Source: Rhizobium sp. SEMIA4064 (GTDB lineage: Bacteria; Pseudomonadota; Alphaproteobacteria; Rhizobiales; Rhizobiaceae). Taken from it: a DNA stretch of 64,000 nucleotides. The translations under genes and the position numbers were made by a program. The DNA lies in contig NZ_PYJN01000016.1 of NCBI RefSeq assembly GCF_003025035.1, forward strand, positions 389,360 to 453,359, written 5' to 3'. This document shows positions 37,034-45,625 of this stretch, piece after piece. The notes beneath the pieces are model-generated. The model made no database searches. It had not been told where the DNA came from and saw nothing but the letters and a program-made list of their open reading frames with translations. Position 1 is the stretch's first letter; the number at the start of each line of letters is the position of its first letter.

Positions 37034-37966
37034 ATGTTTGCCGAAAAGAGGCGTCTGAATAGTCCGACGAGTGCGACGCTCGCCTATCATCATGTGCCGG
37101 CCGAGGGCAGCGCGCGTGGCGTGCTTCTCATCAGCCACGGCCTTGCCGAACATTCCCGTCGCTATGAACGCTTCGCTGGAGCAATGGCGGCGCACCGCTT
37201 TCACGTCTACGCTCACGATCATCGCGGACACGGCGAGACAACGGCTGCCGACGCGCCACTCGGCCGCTTCGCAAGGCGCAACGGCGTCGATGCAGTCATT
37301 GCCGATGTGCTGGCGATGCGCGAGCTTGCCGCCGCCGCCCATCCCGGCCTGCCAGTCATCCTCTTCGGCCACTCCATGGGTGGGTTGATCAGCCTCAACG
37401 CGGCGGTGACGCATCCCGATAAATTCGACGCCGTCACCGTTTGGAACTCGAATTTCAATGCCGGGCTTGCCGGGCGCGCGGCCCAGGTCATCCTGAAGGC
37501 GGAACGCATGCTAAAAGGTTCCGATGTCCCTAGTGGACTGTTGCCGAAGTTGACCTTCGGCGCCTGGGGCCAATCTGTCGCCAATCGCCGTACCGAATTC
37601 GACTGGCTGTCACGTATTCCGGAAGAGGTGGATAAGTACATTGCCGACCCGCTCTGCGGCTTCGATGCCTCGGTCTCGCTATGGCTGGATATTTTCGAAC
37701 TGACCTTCCGTGCACCGCAAAAGGACCACCTCGATCGGCTTCGGCGCGACATGCCGATCCATCTCATCGGCGGCGGGCATGACCCCGCGACGAACAATGG
37801 AAAGGCGATTTCATGGCTGTCAAACCATTTGAAAAGAGCCGGATTCTCGCATATCACCACGACTATCTATCAGGACATGCGGCATGAGACTCTGAACGAA
37901 ATCGGCGCAGCCGCCGCCATTTCGGATTTTGCGAACTGGTGTCAACAGGTGACCGCAAAAGCCTGA
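37034..37966 (+). CDS. Alpha/beta hydrolase, lysophospholipase-like (PldB/monoglyceride lipase type)
   Basis: The 310-residue protein is a serine alpha/beta hydrolase of the Hydrolase_4 kind: LLISHGLAEHSRRY (oxyanion-hole region, 31-44), AHDHRGHGET (60-69), and the nucleophile elbow GHSMGG with Ser114. Candidate Asp and His are in GGGHDPAT and DMRHETLNE near the C-terminus. It probably cleaves lysophospholipids or monoacylglycerols. No signal peptide. GGGGAGG lies 11 bases before the chosen ATG; one at 36998 is an alternative. Confidence 0.87.
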   Translation: MFAEKRRLNSPTSATLAYHHVPAEGSARGVLLISHGLAEHSRRYERFAGAMAAHRFHVYAHDHRGHGETTAADAPLGRFARRNGVDAVIADVLAMRELAAAAHPGLPVILFGHSMGGLISLNAAVTHPDKFDAVTVWNSNFNAGLAGRAAQVILKAERMLKGSDVPSGLLPKLTFGAWGQSVANRRTEFDWLSRIPEEVDKYIADPLCGFDASVSLWLDIFELTFRAPQKDHLDRLRRDMPIHLIGGGHDPATNNGKAISWLSNHLKRAGFSHITTTIYQDMRHETLNEIGAAAAISDFANWCQQVTAKA

Positions 37967-37985
37967 TTCCCATAGGAATGTTCGA

Positions 37986-38200
37986 ATGAGTGCCACCGAC
38001 AGTTCCCCTGCCCCGTTTGCATCAATCGGAGCTGACATTCGGCCTGTTGATGATGTTCCTGTCGGTCGTCCTGTCACCGATCATCGACATCTTCTCGAAG
38101 CTTGCCGCAATCACCATTCCGCCAGCGGAGGTCCCGCCGCTTTTATATTCTCTGGCGCGAGCGCGCTTTGATTCCAAGCCCGTATCCGATACATCTGAGA
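37986..38200 (+). pseudogene. Decayed N-terminal fragment of a DMT/EamA transporter
   Basis: An ATG at 37986 begins MSATDSSPAPF, and a shifted frame then reads LTFGLLMMFLSVVLSPIIDI, followed by FSKLAAITIPPAEV, which looks like the first helix and the PPxEV-(ARF) turn of EamA transporters. The next segment continues only after another shift (AAFIFSGA, for the usual AARFIFQ), and the reading then ends. So about 65 codons of a transporter remain with two frame changes and no C-terminal part. It occupies the gap between the hydrolase and the CoA-transferase gene. Confidence 0.6.
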
Positions 38201-38235
38201 GCACTTTCGCGCTCTAGCCGCCTATCTGGACCGAC

Positions 38236-39441
38236 ATGACCGATCATAGGACCAAGAAACCGCCCCTTTCCGGCATTCGCGTCATCGAGCTGGCCCGCGT
38301 TCTCGCCGGCCCCTGGGCGGGGCAGATGCTGGCCGATCTCGGCGCCGACGTCATCAAGGTCGAGAACCCGGAGGGAGGCGACGATACGCGCCAATGGGGT
38401 CCGCCTTTCGTCGAGGGCAAGGATGGGGAAAACCTTTCGGCCGCCTATTATCACTCCGCCAACCGCGGCAAACGGTCTGTTGTCGCCGATCTCAAGACGG
38501 AAGAGGGCCAGGCCCTTGTTCGGCGGCTGGTCATGACCGCCGATGTGCTGATCGAGAATTTCAAGCTGGGCGGCCTGGTCAAATATGGGCTCGACTACGA
38601 GAGCCTGAGGAAGATCAATCCCAAACTGGTTTATTGTTCGATCACCGGCTTCGGCCAGACCGGTCCCTATGCCGGCCTCGCAGGTTATGACTATATCGTC
38701 CAGGGGATGTCTGGCTTCATGTCGATCACCGGCGAGCCGGATGGCCAGCCGATGAAAGCAGGGGTCGCGATCGCGGATATCTTCACCGGCATCTACGCCG
38801 TCTCTGCGATAGAAGCGGCCCTGATCCACGCGCTGAAGACCGGCGAAGGCCAGCTTGTCGATATGGCGTTGCTCGACGTGCAATCCGCCGTGCTCGCCAA
38901 TCAAAACATGAACTATCTGATTTCGGGCAAGGCTCCCACACGCCTCGGAAACGCTCATCCCAATATCTCGCCCTATGAGGTCGTCCCAACAGCGGACGGC
39001 TACCTGATCCTTGCCGTCGGCAATGACGGACAGTTTCGCCGTCTCTGCGCAATTCTCGGCATCGCGGCACATGCGGACGATGAGCGCTATGCTACCAACA
39101 AAGCCCGCGTTGCCCATCGCCATGACGTCCGCGCTTTCATCTCGGCGAAAACGCTTTCCTGGAAAAAGGCGGACCTGCTGAAGGCCTGCGAGGACAATGC
39201 CGTGCCGGCCGGCGCCATCAACACGATCGAAGACATGTTTGCCGACCCGCAGATCCAGGCTCGAGGCCTACGGATCGATCTCGAGGATGCCGCCGGCACC
39301 GTCATTCCGAGCGTGCGGACACCGGTCGTCCTGTCGGAAACGCCGCTGACGTATACGCGGCCTAGCCCGCGTCTTGGGGAGCATCAGGAGGAGGTTCTCG
39401 CCGAATTGGCGGAACTGGAGGAAGGAAAGGCAAAACCATGA
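38236..39441 (+). CDS. CaiB/BaiF (class III) CoA-transferase
   Basis: The 401-residue protein starts with the family segment GIRVIELARVLAGPWAGQMLADLGADVIKVE in part, with the catalytic aspartate in AIADIFTG (Asp181). Class III enzymes move CoA between carboxylic acids; formyl-CoA:oxalate and carnitine CoA-transferases are examples. The exact acids are unknown. Its stop overlaps the start of the ThDP enzyme by four bases, so the two act in one pathway, plausibly CoA activation followed by ThDP-dependent cleavage or decarboxylation. Confidence 0.88.
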   Translation: MTDHRTKKPPLSGIRVIELARVLAGPWAGQMLADLGADVIKVENPEGGDDTRQWGPPFVEGKDGENLSAAYYHSANRGKRSVVADLKTEEGQALVRRLVMTADVLIENFKLGGLVKYGLDYESLRKINPKLVYCSITGFGQTGPYAGLAGYDYIVQGMSGFMSITGEPDGQPMKAGVAIADIFTGIYAVSAIEAALIHALKTGEGQLVDMALLDVQSAVLANQNMNYLISGKAPTRLGNAHPNISPYEVVPTADGYLILAVGNDGQFRRLCAILGIAAHADDERYATNKARVAHRHDVRAFISAKTLSWKKADLLKACEDNAVPAGAINTIEDMFADPQIQARGLRIDLEDAAGTVIPSVRTPVVLSETPLTYTRPSPRLGEHQEEVLAELAELEEGKAKP

Positions 39442-41096
39442 AGCGCACCGGCGGCCAGCTTATCGTCGAAGCCCTGAAGGCAAACGGCGTTCAGCGCATC
39501 TCCTGCGTTCCCGGCGAAAGCTTTCTTGCCGTGCTCGATGCGCTGCATGACAGCGATATCGACGTGCTCGTCTGCCGCCAGGAGGGTGGTGCGGCGATGA
39601 TGGCGGATGCCTGGGGCCGGCTGACGGGTGAGCCCGGCATCTGCATGGTCACCCGCGGTCCGGGTGCGACCAATGCCTCGGCCGGCCTGCATATTGCCCG
39701 GCAGGATTCAATCCCGATGATCCTCTTCATCGGCCAGGTGCAGCGCGACGCCCGCGAACGCGAAGCCTTCCAGGAGGTGGAATTCCGCCGCGCCTTCACC
39801 GAATTCGCCAAATGGGTCGGCGAGATCGACGATGCCGCCCGCATTCCGGAATTCGTCACCCGCGCCTTCACCGTGGCCACATCAGGCCGGCCCGGCCCAG
39901 TCGTGCTGACCCTGCCCGAAGACATGCTGCGCGATGAGGTGGAAGCTCCGCATGCCAAGCGCTACATGCCGGTGGCGGCCCATCCGAGCCGCAGCCAGAT
40001 CGACGATCTCTATCTTCGTCTGATCGCCGCCGAACGACCAATGGTCATCCTCGGCGGCACACGCTGGGATGAGGATGCGGTCGCTGACATCAGACACTTC
40101 GCCGAAAGCTTCAAGCTCCCGGTCGGCTGCTCTTTCCGCCGGCAGATGCTGTTCGATCATCTGCACCCGAATTACGCCGGCGATGTCGGTATTGGCATCA
40201 ATCCAGCATTGGCAAAAGAGGTCAAGGAAGCCGATCTGCTGATCCTGCTCGGCGGCCGCTTCTCGGAAATGCCGTCCTCCGGCTATACGCTGATGGACAT
40301 CCCCTACCCGCAACAACAGCTCGTCCACATCCATCCCGATCCGTCCGAACTCGGCCGCGTCTATCGCCCCGATCTGGCAATCTGCGCCAGCCCCGCCGAT
40401 TTCGTGGCGGCACTCGCCGATCTCGAAGCACCGGCAGAACCGCGTTGGGCCGAGCGGACGGCGCGCATGCATGCCGCTTATCTCGCCTGGTCGACGACGC
40501 CGGAGAAGAGCCCGGGCGCCCTGCATATGGGCCGGATCATGGACTGGATCGAGGCCAATACAGCACCTGATACGATCTTCACCAATGGTGCCGGCAATTA
40601 TGCCACCTGGCTACATCGCTTCCATCGTTTTCGCCGCTTCAACACCCAGGCCGGCCCTGCCTCGGGTTCGATGGGCTATGGCTTGCCGGCGGCGGTTGCC
40701 GCCAAGCAGCTCTTTCCGGAGCGCGAGGTGATCTGCTTTGCCGGCGACGGTTGTTTCATGATGCACGGACAGGAATTCGCGACCGCCGTGCAATATCGCC
40801 TACCCTTGATCGCACTGGTCATCAACAACGGCATGTACGGCACTATCCGCATGCATCAGGAGCGAGAATATCCCGGCCGCGTCAGTGCAACGACGCTCAG
40901 CAATCCGGATTTCGCCGCCTTTGCCCGTGCCTATGGCGGCCATGGCGAGACGGTAAAGACGACGGAAGAATTCGGCCCTGCCTTTGAACGCGCACGCGCC
41001 AGCGGCAAGCCGGCGATCATCGAAATTGTGCTCGATCCCGAGGCGATTACGCCGTCCCGTACCTTGACCGAGATTTCGCAAACAAAAAGCCGGTGA
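39438..41096 (+). CDS. Thiamine-diphosphate-dependent enzyme (acetolactate synthase/oxalyl-CoA decarboxylase superfamily)
   Basis: The 552-residue protein has the three-domain layout of the superfamily: N-terminal Pyr domain with the catalytic Glu in CRQEGGAAMMADAWGR (about residue 50) and TRGPGATNA, a central domain, and a C-terminal PP domain with the ThDP motif GDGCFMMHGQEF...VINNGMYG. No ADP-binding arginines typical of oxalyl-CoA decarboxylase could be confirmed by eye, so acetolactate-like, benzoylformate-like or 2-hydroxyacyl-CoA lyase activity all remain open. Coupled to the CoA-transferase gene by ATGA overlap. Confidence 0.82.
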   Translation: MKRTGGQLIVEALKANGVQRISCVPGESFLAVLDALHDSDIDVLVCRQEGGAAMMADAWGRLTGEPGICMVTRGPGATNASAGLHIARQDSIPMILFIGQVQRDAREREAFQEVEFRRAFTEFAKWVGEIDDAARIPEFVTRAFTVATSGRPGPVVLTLPEDMLRDEVEAPHAKRYMPVAAHPSRSQIDDLYLRLIAAERPMVILGGTRWDEDAVADIRHFAESFKLPVGCSFRRQMLFDHLHPNYAGDVGIGINPALAKEVKEADLLILLGGRFSEMPSSGYTLMDIPYPQQQLVHIHPDPSELGRVYRPDLAICASPADFVAALADLEAPAEPRWAERTARMHAAYLAWSTTPEKSPGALHMGRIMDWIEANTAPDTIFTNGAGNYATWLHRFHRFRRFNTQAGPASGSMGYGLPAAVAAKQLFPEREVICFAGDGCFMMHGQEFATAVQYRLPLIALVINNGMYGTIRMHQEREYPGRVSATTLSNPDFAAFARAYGGHGETVKTTEEFGPAFERARASGKPAIIEIVLDPEAITPSRTLTEISQTKSR

Positions 41097-41161
41097 GCCC
41101 TGAAGCATATTGGCCCTTCTCAAACTGGAGACGGACAATATGCTCCTGCTCACCGGCTTTT
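41085..41161. terminator. Long compound hairpin terminator overlapping the ThDP gene's stop codon
   Basis: An outer 14-bp perfect stem (41085-41098 with 41148-41161) encloses, after a short bulge, an inner 9-bp stem (41104-41112 with 41136-41144). The last codons and stop of the ThDP gene lie in the 5' arm. A/T-runs at both ends make it usable for the convergent RidA gene as well. Confidence 0.85.
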
Positions 41162-41182
41162 CAGAAACGCATCGAATTCAAA

Positions 41183-41527
41183 TCAGTCGATCGCGGCGGT
41201 GACGATGAACTCGACCTTATACTTCGGGGCAGCGAGCTTGGCTTCGCTGGTGGCGCGGGCCGGCGTGTTGGCCGGATCGACCCAGGCTTCCCAGGCGGCG
41301 TTCATTTCAGCGAAATACGCGATGTCGGAGAGATAGATGATCGTCTGCAGGATCTTCGACTTGTTGCTGCCGGCTGCAGCGAGCAGACGATCAACTTCGG
41401 CCAGTGCCGACTTGCACTGATCGGTGACGCTTTCGCCTTCACCAACCTGGCCGGCGAGGTAGACGGTGTTGCCGTGGATGACAGCGCCGCTCATGCGGGC
41501 TCCGACGTCGATACGCTTGATGCTCAT
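41183..41527 (-). CDS. RidA-family protein (YjgF/YER057c/UK114)
   Basis: The 114-residue protein shows the RidA core: MSGAVIHGNTVYLAGQVG, ILQTIIYLSDIAYFAEMNAAWEAW, and PARATSEAKLAAPKYKVEFIV, with the arginine that binds the imine carboxylate in the ARAT segment. RidA proteins hydrolyse reactive enamines/imines; this one belongs to a subgroup with the VGEGESVTDQ insertion rather than canonical RidA. A 12-codon upstream extension is rejected. Confidence 0.88.
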   Translation of the reverse strand: MSIKRIDVGARMSGAVIHGNTVYLAGQVGEGESVTDQCKSALAEVDRLLAAAGSNKSKILQTIIYLSDIAYFAEMNAAWEAWVDPANTPARATSEAKLAAPKYKVEFIVTAAID

Positions 41528-41620
41528 GCTTCTCTCCTGATGTTGTGCAGTGACGGGTAACAAACCGGGCGCTGCCCATCGGCAACGCCCTCAATCTCTC
41601 GCATATTTGGTCGCGGTCGC

Positions 41621-41959
41621 TCAGCCGCGAATATGGTGCGTCTTCTGATAGATCGCGGTCGAGCGTGCGCCGGAGCGGCAATAGCCGAGCATCGGCCGCG
41701 GGAATTCATCGAGCGCGTCGACCATGCCCTGCACGGCCTCTTCGGTCACGCCCATCGGCCCAACGGGCACATGCGCGATTTCGAGACCGAGCTCCTTGGC
41801 GCGGGCTTCGATGACGGAAAACGGCGTCTGATTCGGGCTCTCATTATCAGGGCGATGGCAGACGATCGAGTTGAAACCCATGGCCTTGATCTGATCGAGA
41901 TCCTCCAGGGTGATCTGGCCGGAAACCGAGTATTCGTCATCGATCGGGCGGATATCCAT
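41621..41959 (-). CDS. TIGR01244/DUF442 protein with tyrosine-phosphatase-like P-loop
   Basis: The 112-residue protein has the cysteine-phosphatase loop GYCRSGARS (C-x5-R) near residue 92 and the family start DEYSVSGQITLEDLDQIKAMGF. In rhizobia and other proteobacteria this domain occurs alone or fused to metallo-beta-lactamase-type persulfide dioxygenases (Blh family), which suggests sulfur transfer or H2S/persulfide metabolism; here it is free-standing. A GAGGAA site lies before the ATG. Confidence 0.8.
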   Translation of the reverse strand: MDIRPIDDEYSVSGQITLEDLDQIKAMGFNSIVCHRPDNESPNQTPFSVIEARAKELGLEIAHVPVGPMGVTEEAVQGMVDALDEFPRPMLGYCRSGARSTAIYQKTHHIRG

Positions 41960-42033
41960 GGTTCATTTCCTCTGTGAAACCGAGGGCCTTGGTCTACGCC
42001 GCGATAGAGCGAGCGTCAACCGATTCAAGCCTT

Positions 42034-42873
42034 TCAGACGAAGGCAAAGTTGAGTGCGAAACTCCTGGCTTCCCCGGGCTGAAGAATATTGAATTCACCG
42101 GCCTCCTCCAGCTCGCCGCGCGATGTCAAACGATGCGAAACGGGCTCGATGCCGAGGACATGTGCCGGCGCGCGTTGGTTGCGCCAGACCTGCATAAACG
42201 GCAGCGTATCCGTGCCGAACCGAACCCGCAGCGATTTACCGCCGATAGAAGCGATCGGCCCGAGACACACTTCGGACCAGTCCTCGCCCTTCGCCGTTGC
42301 CGGCGCGCAGAAAAGACCGCCCAATTCCTCGCCGAAGGTCCAGGGGAAACCGCCATTCTCGAGCATCTGGCCGGAGAGGCGAACGCCGTCATCGAACCAT
42401 TTGCCGCCGACATTCATATGATACATCAGAAACACCGGCATCGCCTCAATGCTGGTATTGACGACACGGTCGTTAAGCGAAACCTCGCCTGTCGCGCCGT
42501 CGATACGCCAATGACGCTCCAGCCGCGCCGCGCGGCGTTCGGCGGTGATGATGTCGATATCGGCGCGGCACTCCGCATTGCCATTCTCGAACCGGGTCCA
42601 CAGGACCTTCGCGGGATGTGAGGAGATCGAGCCGTGCAGCGGATAGCGCTTGCCCTCGAAAGCGCCTGACATGGGTTCCGGATGTCGGATATGATCCGGA
42701 CCGCAGGTGAAGAGAAAGCCCTCCAGCGAATGATCGATGCGCGGGTCACCATCATCCGGAATGGCGCGTCCCGGCGCGAGATTGTTGCCGTCGACGATGC
42801 AGGCGCCGATGTCCAGCACAGAGCTTTCATCCAGCGTTAGTTTCGGTCCCTTGGCTGCGGCAAAATCCATCAT
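42034..42873 (-). CDS. Aldose 1-epimerase-like protein (DUF4432 type)
   Basis: The 279-residue protein is a beta-sandwich sugar-mutarotase homologue, with FTCGPDHIRHPEP, a candidate catalytic His in YPLHGSISSHPAKV and MYHMNVG, and a C-terminal Glu in VLGIEPVSH. Such proteins act on the anomeric carbon or bind a free sugar; substrate unknown. Two consecutive ATGs (42873, 42870) follow a GGAGG site; the longer frame upstream is rejected. Confidence 0.78.
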   Translation of the reverse strand: MMDFAAAKGPKLTLDESSVLDIGACIVDGNNLAPGRAIPDDGDPRIDHSLEGFLFTCGPDHIRHPEPMSGAFEGKRYPLHGSISSHPAKVLWTRFENGNAECRADIDIITAERRAARLERHWRIDGATGEVSLNDRVVNTSIEAMPVFLMYHMNVGGKWFDDGVRLSGQMLENGGFPWTFGEELGGLFCAPATAKGEDWSEVCLGPIASIGGKSLRVRFGTDTLPFMQVWRNQRAPAHVLGIEPVSHRLTSRGELEEAGEFNILQPGEARSFALNFAFV

Positions 42874-42979
42874 CTCCTGCAATCCTCCCTTGTCGGCTTT
42901 CGATCGCCCGTCCCCCCTCAAAAATCGTTTCGAAATGAGACAGGACGAGAATTAGCGGTGGTTTGTCTTATTGAACGTT

Positions 42980-43056
42980 AATTTGACGCCTTGATCACAC
43001 AAATTTTTATCTTTTATTCAGCATGATACATTCAAATTCCACACTGGCGTCAAATT
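42980..43056. promoter_or_regulatory. 11-bp inverted repeat pair in the L,D-transpeptidase promoter
   Basis: AATTTGACGCC (42980-42990) and its exact complement GGCGTCAAATT (43046-43056) are 55 bases apart. The left arm contains TTGACG, which could be a -35 element for the plus-strand gene. The pair may be two sites for one regulator acting by looping, or a hairpin in the leader. No regulator is assigned. Confidence 0.45.
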
Positions 43057-43102
43057 TGCCATGTGTGTGTCGGCTCAGCCATCACCCGAGGATTCGACAG
43101 AA

Positions 43103-44575
43103 GTGAACCGGTTCCTGAAATTCAGCCTTACTCTGGCTCTGACAGCCGCGACATCTGCTCTCGCGTTGACCAATGCGCAGGCGCAATATTATCGCAGCGG
43201 GAACGATGTCGTCCTAGTGACCCCTGACGGGCGAATCCTCGATCAATATCCTGAACAAGGCGTCGTGACCGTCGCCCGCGACGGGCGCGGCCATCGCGTG
43301 TTGATCGACCGCTACGGCAACGTCGTCGCCACCGAGATGCGCGCCAGCACTTATTACCCCCGCGCGCCCCGTCGTGACGTCTCCAACGACGACGGCTCCG
43401 GCGACGGCAACCGCTATGGCGACACGAAGCTTCTTTCCAACAATGGCGGCTATCGCGACTATCGTCAGTATCGCAGCGACGATTACGGGAACAATGACGG
43501 CTATGTCGACAATGGCTATGGCCAGCAGCAGGATCGCGGCGTCATCACCAGCGGCATTCCGCGCGACGGCGAAATCCAGAGCCAGCCGCTAGACAACCAG
43601 CCGCTGCCGGACGCGAACGACCAATCCCAGAATCCGAGCGGCAACGACTACGCATCGATCGATCCACAGCAGCAGGCACCTGCCATCGAACGCAAGCCGC
43701 CGGCCGAGCCCGTCATCACACTGAAGGGCAAGTCGAAGATGGAGATCACGGCGCTTGAGGTCTTCCTCTCCCGCCAGGGCATTTCGCCGGGCGCGATCGA
43801 TGGCCGCATGGGTGCCAATGTCACGAAGGCGATCTACGCCTACCAGCAGATGACCGGTCAGACGCTGAACCCGAACGACACGGATTCGATCCTCGAACAA
43901 CTGCGTTTGTCGGGCGGCATGCCGATCATCAACTATACGATCACGCCCGCCGATGCCGCCGGTCCCTATGTCGCGTCGATCCCTGAAGACTATGCCGAAA
44001 AGGCGCTGATGCCCTCGCTCGGCTACACGTCGACCACGGAAATGCTGGCCGAACGCTTCCATATGGATGAGGGCTATCTGAAGGAGCTCAATCCCGGCGT
44101 CGACTTCACGGTCCCCGGCAGCACAATCAAAGTGGTCAACACCGGCTCAGGCAAGACCGGCGCCGTCGCCAAGATTCTGGCCGACAAAGGCCGTAAGCAG
44201 GTTTTCGCCTATGATGCCAGCGGCGCCCTGATTGCCGCCTATCCCGCCAGCATCGGTTCGACCGATACGCCGTCACCGTCCGGCACCGTCACTGTCGAGC
44301 GTGTCGCCTTCAATCCGGGCTATACGTACAATCCGAAGATTAACTTCAAGCAGGGTGCCAACGACAAGATCCTCGACATTCCGCCCGGCCCCAACGGTCC
44401 GGTTGGCGTTGTCTGGATGGCGCTCTCCAAGCCGACATACGGCATTCACGGCACCCCTGACCCGTCGAAGATCGGCAAGTCGCAGAGCCATGGCTGCGTG
44501 CGCCTGACCAACTGGGATGCCACCGAACTCGCCAAAATGGTCAAGCCCGGCGTGGTTGTTGAATTCGTCGATTAA
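43103..44575 (+). CDS. L,D-transpeptidase (YkuD) with peptidoglycan-binding domain
   Basis: The 490-residue product from a GTG start (VNRFLKFSLTLALTAATSAL..., cleavage near AQA-QYY) has a Tyr/Asp/Gln/Asn-rich middle (about 90-215), a PG_binding_1-like domain (about 225-285), and a C-terminal YkuD domain with HGTPDPSKIGKSQ and SHGCVRL, the catalytic cysteine. It makes 3-3 crosslinks or ties proteins to the wall; rhizobia rely heavily on L,D-crosslinks during polar growth. An ATG at 43061 is in frame, but the GTG directly precedes the signal peptide and has a GAGG site. Confidence 0.9.
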   Translation: MNRFLKFSLTLALTAATSALALTNAQAQYYRSGNDVVLVTPDGRILDQYPEQGVVTVARDGRGHRVLIDRYGNVVATEMRASTYYPRAPRRDVSNDDGSGDGNRYGDTKLLSNNGGYRDYRQYRSDDYGNNDGYVDNGYGQQQDRGVITSGIPRDGEIQSQPLDNQPLPDANDQSQNPSGNDYASIDPQQQAPAIERKPPAEPVITLKGKSKMEITALEVFLSRQGISPGAIDGRMGANVTKAIYAYQQMTGQTLNPNDTDSILEQLRLSGGMPIINYTITPADAAGPYVASIPEDYAEKALMPSLGYTSTTEMLAERFHMDEGYLKELNPGVDFTVPGSTIKVVNTGSGKTGAVAKILADKGRKQVFAYDASGALIAAYPASIGSTDTPSPSGTVTVERVAFNPGYTYNPKINFKQGANDKILDIPPGPNGPVGVVWMALSKPTYGIHGTPDPSKIGKSQSHGCVRLTNWDATELAKMVKPGVVVEFVD

Positions 44576-44595
44576 AATCGCATTTGAGCAAATAA

Positions 44596-44630
44596 GAAAG
44601 GCCGCCGAATGGCTCATTCGGCGGCCTTTC
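44596..44630. terminator. Bidirectional terminator between L,D-transpeptidase and parA-like gene
   Basis: A perfect 15-bp stem GAAAGGCCGCCGAAT with its complement and a five-base loop lies between the two convergent stops. Confidence 0.9.
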
Positions 44631-44644
44631 TGTTGGGGAAGCGC

Positions 44645-45361
44645 TTAGGCCGCGTTGCGGATCGCTTCCAAGCCGGCGTTGCGGGCCGAAGCCGTCAGCC
44701 GCACCGGCAGGAGCCGTATCATTTCCTCGGCAAAGATGCGGGCATTTTCCTGGGCCTTGTCGAGATTGCTGACGCGGTTCGGATCCATAGTGTAGAGCGT
44801 GCCGCCGCAATCGAAGATATCACGGAAAGCCGAGCGTTCGATGATCGGCGTCTCGAGAACCGTGACACTCCGCTCGGACAGCAGCGCCTTCACCACCTGC
44901 AGCGCCCGGGTCGTCACCATCGAATTGACGCGTGTCAGCACGACGGAATGATTGATGCGAATGCCGGCTCTCTGTTCCAGATACTGCAGCAGCTCCAGCA
45001 CCTGGGCCCCGCCCCGCGCATCCATCGCACAGCCCTGGATCGGAATGAGCACATGATCGGAGAGACCAAGCGCCGTTGCCAGCAGCGGCGTGCGAGCGCC
45101 GGGCAGATCGAGGATGAAATAGTCCGTCCCGCTGTTTTCGGAAAGATGCACGGGCAAGGATGCGCTGGTCACGAAATCGATGACCGAGATATTGGGAACA
45201 CGGCTGCCGGAAATTTCGTACCAGTGCGAAATCCAATGTTGCGGATCAGCGTCGAGAATGGTGACGCGATAACCGCGTCGCGCCAGTTCGGTAGATAACA
45301 GCAAAACCGCCGTCGTCTTCCCCGCCCCACCCTTCGTATTTGCAAATGTGATAACTGGCAT
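44645..45361 (-). CDS. Orphan ParA/MinD-type ATPase (VirC1-like)
   Basis: The 238-residue protein has the deviant Walker A box KGGAGKTT (10-17) with signature Lys10, LDADPQ as the A' motif and YFILDLPGA as the Walker B region. ParA-like ATPases position DNA or protein complexes; the size and the DPQHWISHWYE segment resemble the VirC1/chromosomal orphan group rather than plasmid ParA. No parB or parS is nearby. Two TTAAC half-sites lie upstream near 45432-45455. Function is unassigned. Confidence 0.8.
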   Translation of the reverse strand: MPVITFANTKGGAGKTTAVLLLSTELARRGYRVTILDADPQHWISHWYEISGSRVPNISVIDFVTSASLPVHLSENSGTDYFILDLPGARTPLLATALGLSDHVLIPIQGCAMDARGGAQVLELLQYLEQRAGIRINHSVVLTRVNSMVTTRALQVVKALLSERSVTVLETPIIERSAFRDIFDCGGTLYTMDPNRVSNLDKAQENARIFAEEMIRLLPVRLTASARNAGLEAIRNAA

Positions 45362-45570
45362 AGTCGGTCTCCGGCAAGATGGCGGTGAGCACGAACATCG
45401 CTCTTTTCAGCACCATCTGACTCATCGGTGCAGTTAACGTATTGTTTCGAGATATGGTTAACAAAGCCCTAACGGCGCTTGTCAGGCATTAAGATATCGC
45501 GTCGACGAAGCCCAACCGGCTGCGCCATTTGCCGGCGAAGATTGCGATCGCCAACCTGCGAGATCGGCAT

Positions 45571-45605
45571 AAAAAAATCGTGCCGCAATCATCTCGCGGC
45601 ACGAT
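45571..45605 (-). terminator. Terminator of the Fe-ADH/ALDH transcript
   Basis: A 10-bp stem (45577-45586 with 45596-45605, ATCGTGCCGC and complement) lies 20 bases past the alcohol dehydrogenase stop and is followed on the minus strand by a seven-base U-run. Confidence 0.9.
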
Positions 45606-45625
45606 CGGAAGCTGAGGCAATATTC

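Noticed and set aside
45432..45455. Two TTAAC half-sites upstream of the parA-like gene as a CtrA box
   Set aside because: Their spacing is far larger than N7 and they are direct copies; not enough to claim a site.
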